NCBI GenBank assembly: GCA_017744915.1
Contig: JAGIAH010000004.1
Location: 186,001 to 250,000, forward strand
Direction: 5' to 3'
From: Agrobacterium tumefaciens
GTDB lineage: Bacteria; Pseudomonadota; Alphaproteobacteria; Rhizobiales; Rhizobiaceae
DNA: 64,000 bases
Made by a program: the position numbers and the translations under genes. Positions 63,330-64,000 of this stretch are shown here, piece by piece. Position 1 is the first letter of the stretch, and every line of letters begins with the position of its first letter. The notes below the pieces were generated by a model that saw only the letters and a list, made by a program, of their open reading frames with translations, did not search any database and was not told the DNA's origin.

Positions 63330-64000
63330 TCACCGGTATCCGGCGGCATCGTCATAGGTTGAGAAATCAACCAGCGTGCCGAGCATCTGCAGATAGGCGA
63401 CAAGCGCATCCATTTCGGTGAGCTTGGCCGGATCGCCGTCGAAATCACCGACCTTGGCTTTCGGATACCGCGCCAGCAGTTCCGAGGAGTCCGCATTCGG
63501 ATCGGCCTGGGCGGCAAGATCGGCCGCGGATTTCTCGATCATCTCGTCGCTATAGGGCACACCCACGGCGCGGTTGGCTTTCAGCTCCATGGAGACGTCC
63601 GTGATCTTCAGCGGCGTGGTCTTCAGGAACGCATAGGACGGCATGATCGATTCCGGCACGACCGAGCGCGGATCGGCCAGATGCTGCACGTGCCATTCGT
63701 TCGAATAACGGTCGCCGACACGGGCAAGGTCCGGTCCCGTGCGCTTCGAACCCCACTGGAACGGATGGTCGTACATGGATTCCGCCGCCAGGCTGTAATG
63801 CCCGTAACGCTCCACCTCGTCGCGGAACGGACGGATCATCTGGCTGTGACAGACGTAACATCCCTCGCGGATGTAGATATTGCGTCCGGCAAGCTCCAGC
63901 GGCGTGTAGGGCCGCATGCCTTCCACCTTCTCGATGGTGTTTTCGAGATAGAACAGCGGCGCGATTTCCACGATGCCGCCGATCGAGACGACCAGCAGGG
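63330..64000 (-). CDS. ccoO: cbb3-type cytochrome c oxidase subunit II (mono-heme CcoO), 5' end outside the window
   Basis: The frame is open to the window edge, so the N-terminus is cut off. The visible part reads [20 protein letters not shown] and then [34 protein letters not shown] with the heme c site CYVCH, followed by [30 protein letters not shown]. The axial Met is in [10 protein letters not shown]. The missing part would be about 20-25 residues with the start of the membrane helix. CcoN should lie just beyond position 64000. Confidence 0.96.
   Translation of the reverse strand, partial: LLVVSIGGIVEIAPLFYLENTIEKVEGMRPYTPLELAGRNIYIREGCYVCHSQMIRPFRDEVERYGHYSLAAESMYDHPFQWGSKRTGPDLARVGDRYSNEWHVQHLADPRSVVPESIMPSYAFLKTTPLKITDVSMELKANRAVGVPYSDEMIEKSAADLAAQADPNADSSELLARYPKAKVGDFDGDPAKLTEMDALVAYLQMLGTLVDFSTYDDAAGYR

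Overview
The window looks like chromosomal DNA of an Agrobacterium/Rhizobium-type alphaproteobacterium, most likely the Agrobacterium tumefaciens species complex. This rests on gene content and order: ATP12, ccoNOQP-fixGHIS, a conserved rlpA-dacF-tmk-holB-metG-tatD run, and znuA divergent from znuC-znuB-zur. It also rests on the alphaproteobacterial type of LexA box (GTTC-N7-GTTC) between ssb and uvrA, and on high GC with strong codon bias. No database search was possible, so the species is an inference. Most of the window is ordinary, densely packed core genome. No CRISPR array, prophage, rRNA or replication origin was seen.

Layout. 0.1-1.6 kb: periplasmic copper genes, including a YcnI-PCuAC fusion. 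2.3-6.4 kb: crcB, a pseudouridine synthase, a HAD phosphatase and the ATP12 chaperone, then a RidA gene behind a promoter covered by three operator-like dyads. 6.5-11.2 kb: formaldehyde detoxification (fghA), a 1-Cys peroxiredoxin and DUF proteins. 11.6-14.7 kb: an ECF sigma/anti-sigma unit with cytochrome b561, a YxFxxD-motif periplasmic protein and YceI. Two copies of one promoter-like motif drive its two transcription units. 14.9-18.7 kb: a 554-bp deleted insertion sequence and an arsenic operon (arsR, arsC of thioredoxin type, acr3, arsC of glutaredoxin type, arsH). 18.8-28.3 kb: a ClC channel and the long leftward cell-envelope/replication/translation operon. 28.5-33.1 kb: small secreted and membrane proteins, tRNA-Ser(UGA), a strong small-RNA candidate and a SPOR-domain D,D-carboxypeptidase. 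33.1-42.2 kb: gyrA, marC-like, HPP-CBS, ssb and uvrA. 42.4-48.9 kb: DUF72, dusA, FAH hydrolase, gamma-carbonic anhydrase and the zinc uptake locus. 49-54.2 kb: LacI regulator, beta-mannosidase and aldo/keto reductase. 54.4-64 kb: RcnB-like protein, gnd, fixGHIS, three small rightward genes, then ccoP, ccoQ and a ccoO truncated by the window edge.

How the genes work together. fixGHIS and ccoNOQP assemble and form the microaerobic cbb3 oxidase; an FNR/FixK-type box (TTGAC-N4-ATCAA) lies before fixG. The copper proteins at the left edge and the FixI copper ATPase at the right are both plausible suppliers of oxidase copper, though not adjacent. The zinc locus has a matched pair of candidate Zur boxes between its divergent arms. 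The least explained items are the ECF/YceI/cytochrome b561 regulon, the RidA operator array, a PBP5-family protein with two of three catalytic motifs degenerate, the small RNA at about 29.5 kb, and the miniature IS derivative beside the ars operon.
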